A stretch of 64,000 nt of DNA from Microbacterium sp. MYb45 (lineage in GTDB: Bacteria; Actinomycetota; Actinomycetes; Actinomycetales; Microbacteriaceae), in contig NZ_PCPG01000006.1 in the NCBI RefSeq assembly GCF_002979655.1, forward strand, positions 62,001-126,000, in the 5' to 3' direction. Both the position numbers and the translations under genes were made by a program. Below, in pieces: positions 61,228-64,000 of this stretch; position 1 is the first letter of the stretch; every line of letters begins with the position of its first letter. The notes under the pieces are model-generated. The model was not told the DNA's origin. It made no database searches and saw nothing but the letters and a program-made list of their open reading frames with translations.

Positions 61228-62379
61228 ATGGCAGAGGCATACATCGTCGACGCGGTGCGCTCGCCCGTCGGCAGACGCGGCGGCTCGCTTTCCGATATCC
61301 ATCCGGCCGACCTCGGCGCGCACAGTCTCACCGCACTCGTCGAGCGCACGGGCATCGATCCCGGCGCCGTCGACGACGTCGTCTTCGGGGCGATCGACGC
61401 GATCGGCGGGCAGGCGGGAAACGTGGCCCGCACCGCGCTGCTCGTCGCCGGCTTTCCCGAGCACGTGCCCGGAGTCACGATCGACCGACAGTGCGGGTCG
61501 AGTCAGCAGGCCGTGCACTTCGCCGCGCAGGCCGTGATGAGCGGCACGAGCGATCTGGTCATCGCGGGCGGACTGCAGAACATGTCGCAGATCCCGCTCA
61601 CGGCGGCGGCGACGGTGGGGGAGGCGTACGGCTTCACGACCCCGTACGCGGAATCACCCGGTTGGCGGGCGCGCTACGGCGACCAGGATATCTCGCAGTT
61701 CCGTGGCGCAGAGCTGATCGCCGAGAAGTGGGACATCACCCGCGAGGCGATGGAGCAGTTCGCCCTGGAGAGCCACCGGCGTGCGGCACACGCACAGGAC
61801 GAGGGGCGCTTCACGAACGAGATCGCGCCGCTGAACGGTCTGGATCACGACGAGGGCGTGCGCCGCGACACGTCGCTCGAGCGGATGGCCGGGCTGCAGC
61901 CGCTCGCTCCGAACGGCAGGATCACGGCGGCGGTCGCCTCGCAGATCAGCGACGCGTCCAGTGCTGTGCTCATCGCGAGCGCACGTGCGGTGAAGGAGCA
62001 CGGGCTCACCCCGCGCGCCCGCATCCATCATCTCTCCGTGCGCGGCGACGACCCCGTGCTCATGCTCACCGCGCCCATCCCCGCGACGCGGCACGCTCTG
62101 GAGCGCACGGGCCTGCGCCCGGAGGACATCGACCTGTTCGAGGTGAACGAGGCCTTCGCCTCGGTCGTGCTCGCCTGGATGCAGGAGACCGGGGTGCCGC
62201 ACGAGAAGGTCAACGTCAACGGCGGCGGCATCGCCCTCGGGCATCCGATCGGCGCGACCGGCACGCGCATCTTCTCGACCCTACTCAATGAGCTGGAGCG
62301 CACGGGTGGGCGCTACGGCCTGCAGACCATGTGCGAGGGCGGCGGCGTCGCGAACGTCACCATCATCGAGCGGCTCTGA
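61228..62379 (+). CDS. Thiolase (acetyl-CoA C-acyltransferase)
   Basis: This 383-residue thiolase shows the nucleophile region TIDRQCGSSQQAVHFAAQAV (Cys), NEAFASVVLAW, the His motif VNGGGIALGHPIGATGTRI, and the C-terminal CEGGGVAN with the second catalytic Cys. It can cleave 3-ketoacyl-CoA or condense acetyl-CoA. AAAGGAAG lies before the ATG. It stands alone, followed by a terminator; it may serve general beta-oxidation with the ETF genes nearby. Confidence 0.92.
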   Translation: MAEAYIVDAVRSPVGRRGGSLSDIHPADLGAHSLTALVERTGIDPGAVDDVVFGAIDAIGGQAGNVARTALLVAGFPEHVPGVTIDRQCGSSQQAVHFAAQAVMSGTSDLVIAGGLQNMSQIPLTAAATVGEAYGFTTPYAESPGWRARYGDQDISQFRGAELIAEKWDITREAMEQFALESHRRAAHAQDEGRFTNEIAPLNGLDHDEGVRRDTSLERMAGLQPLAPNGRITAAVASQISDASSAVLIASARAVKEHGLTPRARIHHLSVRGDDPVLMLTAPIPATRHALERTGLRPEDIDLFEVNEAFASVVLAWMQETGVPHEKVNVNGGGIALGHPIGATGTRIFSTLLNELERTGGRYGLQTMCEGGGVANVTIIERL

Positions 62380-62396
62380 CCTCTCGCGAAACGAGA

Positions 62397-62428
62397 ACGG
62401 GCCGCGTCCCCGAAGGGAAGCGGCCCGT
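62397..62428. terminator. Terminator between thiolase and GNAT genes
   Basis: ACGGGCCGC and GCGGCCCGT form a 9-base-pair stem around a 14-base loop that itself can pair CCC with GGG. It is followed by TCTCAG on the plus strand and lies between convergent genes. Confidence 0.7.
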
Positions 62429-62445
62429 CTCAGATGACGAGTGGA

Positions 62446-62955
62446 TCAGGGACGGACGAAGCGGACTTCGGTCAGCGTCTCGCCGAGGAACGGCTCGGTG
62501 TGCGTCGCGCCGTCGAGCGTGAATCCGTTGCGCGTGTAGAAGCGGTGCGCGCGGGGGTTGTCCTCGGCGACCCACAGGTACAGGGGCTCGTCGGTCTCGA
62601 CCGCGGCGTCGAACAGCTTCTGGCCGATGCCGGTGCCGTGCAGCGCATCGAGCAGGTAGATGAAGTACAGCTCGCGGAACGCCGGAGCATCCTTGTCGCG
62701 GGCGGGGCCGGAGCCGACGAACCCGACGATCTCGCCGTCGACGAGCGCGGCGTTCATCTTGAACTCGGGACCCTGCGAGGCCCAGTGCGTCCACAGCTCG
62801 GCCATGCGCCGGGGTGAGACCTTCTCGAGCGCAGCCTTGCTGATCAGGTGGTCGTAGGTCTCATGCCAGCACTGGGCGTGCACGCGACCGAGGGCTTCCG
62901 CATCCACATCACGGACCGGGCGGACGATGACTTCAGGCTGGGCTTCGGCGCTCAT
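62446..62955 (-). CDS. GNAT-family N-acetyltransferase
   Basis: This 169-residue protein has the GNAT fold: VIVRPVRDVDAEALGRVHAQCWHETY at the N-terminus, LYFIYLLDALHGTGIGQKLFDAAV with the acetyl-CoA-binding Gly-x-Gly, and LWVAEDNPRAHRFYTRNGF. The substrate is unknown. TAGAGT ends 7 bases before the ATG, suggesting a leaderless transcript. Confidence 0.88.
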   Translation of the reverse strand: MSAEAQPEVIVRPVRDVDAEALGRVHAQCWHETYDHLISKAALEKVSPRRMAELWTHWASQGPEFKMNAALVDGEIVGFVGSGPARDKDAPAFRELYFIYLLDALHGTGIGQKLFDAAVETDEPLYLWVAEDNPRAHRFYTRNGFTLDGATHTEPFLGETLTEVRFVRP

Positions 62956-63086
62956 GATCGTGACTCTACGCGCGGCATCCGCGAAGGAGAAATCGAGTGG
63001 ATGTTCGATGACGCTCGGCGTGCCGGCCTGGAGGGTTCGTACAACGATGTTCGCGAATCGTGCACGCCTGGCTACGATCGATCCTC

Positions 63087-63647
63087 GTGAACGTGATCTG
63101 GCGGACCCTCCTGGTGATCCTCGGCGCCCGACGCCGCGTGCGTCGGGGGAAGACCCTCGACCCGACGGCCGTGGGGAGCATCACCATCACCACGCTGCCC
63201 ACCGACCTCGACATCCTGCGGCACATGAACAACGGCCGTTACCTGTCGCTGTTCGACCTCGGACGCTGGGACCAGCTCATCCGCACCGGGCTGTTCGATG
63301 CCATGAAGGCTCAGGGGTGGTACGCGGTCGTCTCCAGCGAGACGATCACGTTCCGCAAGTCGCTGCAGCTGTGGCAGCGGTTCGAGGTGCAGTCGCGGTT
63401 CATCGGGCACGACGAGAAGGCGCTGTTCCTGGAGCACCGCGCCGTGGTCGACGGCGAGGTCTACGCCCGGGCGATCGTGCGGGCGCGGATGCTGCGTCGC
63501 ACCGGCGGCACGGTCAGCAACGAAGAGCTGTTCGCCGCGGTCGGCAAGCCCGAGGGTGTGCCGGAGATCGACGCGTGGGTGCACGACTGGGCCGCGGCAT
63601 CCGCCCTCCCGCCCGTGCGGGTGAAGGCGCCGAGCGTCTGGGGCTGA
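63087..63647 (+). CDS. Hotdog-fold acyl-CoA thioesterase-like protein
   Basis: This 186-residue protein has a hotdog domain (THEM6/4HBT-like): TLPTDLDILRHMNNGRYLSLFDLGRWDQLI, ETITFRKSLQLWQRFEVQSRFIG and EKALFLEHRAVVDGEVYARAIVRARML. The first 25 residues are hydrophobic (VIWRTLLVILGA). The GTG start lies 8 bases after TACGAT, a leaderless arrangement; a GTG nine codons upstream is an alternative. It may hydrolyse acyl-CoA. Confidence 0.82.
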   Translation: MNVIWRTLLVILGARRRVRRGKTLDPTAVGSITITTLPTDLDILRHMNNGRYLSLFDLGRWDQLIRTGLFDAMKAQGWYAVVSSETITFRKSLQLWQRFEVQSRFIGHDEKALFLEHRAVVDGEVYARAIVRARMLRRTGGTVSNEELFAAVGKPEGVPEIDAWVHDWAAASALPPVRVKAPSVWG

Positions 63648-63690
63648 CCCCGTCCGCAGCTCCCGTCGGCGGCAACGATATATTGACCGT

Positions 63691-64000
63691 GTGCTGGCGA
63701 TCCTGAAGACCACCGGGCGCGTGCTGTGGCGACACTGGCCCGCGCTCATGGCCTGGTATCTGGCCGGCGTCCTGGTGCACTACGTCATCACCGAGGTCGC
63801 CGGGTTCATCGGTGCGTACTCCGCCACCCTCGGGTTCCTCGTCCTTCCGATCGGGATCCTCGCGCGGTTGATCAGCCTGGTCGCGATGTTCCTGGTCCTG
63901 CGCGACGGGCTGCGCAACCTGCAGGAGGTCGCGCCGCTGCCCGAGGCGGCCGCGGACCGCCGCCGCACCTTCCTCTCGGCGCTGCTCGCCGGCATCCTCC
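63691..64000 (+). CDS. Membrane protein, 3' partial
   Basis: A frame opens at GTG with TATATT ending 6 bases before it and runs to the end of the window (103 codons). The visible part starts VLAILKTTGRVLWRHWPALM and has at least two transmembrane segments (MAWYLAGVLVHYVITEVAGF and LVLPIGILARLISLVAMFLVL). The rest lies outside. I do not recognise the family from this part. Confidence 0.72.
   Translation, partial: MLAILKTTGRVLWRHWPALMAWYLAGVLVHYVITEVAGFIGAYSATLGFLVLPIGILARLISLVAMFLVLRDGLRNLQEVAPLPEAAADRRRTFLSALLAGIL

Noticed and set aside
1..64000. Mobile elements, prophage or integrated island
   Set aside because: No transposase, integrase, phage structural gene, tRNA-linked direct repeat or compositional break was seen.

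Overview
The window looks like a chromosomal segment of a high-GC Gram-positive bacterium, most likely a Microbacteriaceae member close to Microbacterium. This is inferred from about 70% GC, frequent GTG starts, 1- and 4-base gene overlaps, many starts placed 6-8 bases after a TANNNT box (leaderless mRNAs), and families typical of actinobacteria (Cds1-type cysteine desulfhydrase, CGNR zinc finger, Cgl0158-type inositol enzyme, MocR regulator). I see no rRNA, tRNA, CRISPR array, insertion sequence or prophage. The content is mainly accessory catabolism plus general metabolism.

Bases 1-8400: the end of an ECF vitamin/metal transporter (fused ATPase, cut at the left edge, plus EcfT), an APH-like kinase, two short-chain dehydrogenases, a TauE/SafE permease with an ankyrin lipoprotein, a KDPG-type aldolase, and a membrane protein with two L7/L12 C-terminal-like repeats. 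Bases 7634-26064 hold the largest unit: a GntR/UTRA regulator, an MgtC-like protein, IolE, a Gfo/Idh/MocA dehydrogenase, a complete carbohydrate ABC transporter, a PHP-domain metallohydrolase, a GH38 alpha-mannosidase, then IolC, a Cgl0158-family aldolase-like protein, IolA, IolB and IolD. Together this is a full myo-inositol degradation route joined to an importer, a phosphoesterase-like enzyme and a mannosidase. That suggests growth on a mannosylated inositol (phosphate) compound. A shared promoter/operator motif recurs at several transcription starts in this unit.

Bases 26126-35800: RlmN, a NAD(P)H oxidoreductase with a divergent TetR regulator, a DUF4407 membrane protein, a MocR regulator with a divergent small protein, an aldo/keto reductase, an ACT-domain protein, Cds1 and a cupin. 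Bases 35801-40539: a FadR-type regulator with fuconolactonase, SDR, FAH-family hydrolase and L-fuconate dehydratase, i.e. a non-phosphorylative L-fucose pathway ending in pyruvate and lactate.

Bases 40549-46455: a CGNR regulator, an EamA transporter, and a GntR regulator with the methylcitrate cycle (prpD-prpB-prpC). Bases 46469-50216: a small secreted protein, a ClbS/DfsB-like protein with a membrane partner, a DJ-1/PfpI protein with a divergent LysR regulator, and an ABM-domain membrane protein. Bases 50633-55062: valine/isobutyrate degradation (mmsA, acyl-CoA dehydrogenase, mmsB, enoyl-CoA hydratase), whose propionyl-CoA can feed the methylcitrate cycle. Bases 55160-64000: a MarR/SRPBCC/YdeI operon, etfB-etfA followed immediately by a cytochrome b protein with an unusual repetitive N-terminus, an ASCH protein, a secreted protein, a thiolase, a GNAT, a thioesterase and a membrane protein cut by the right edge.
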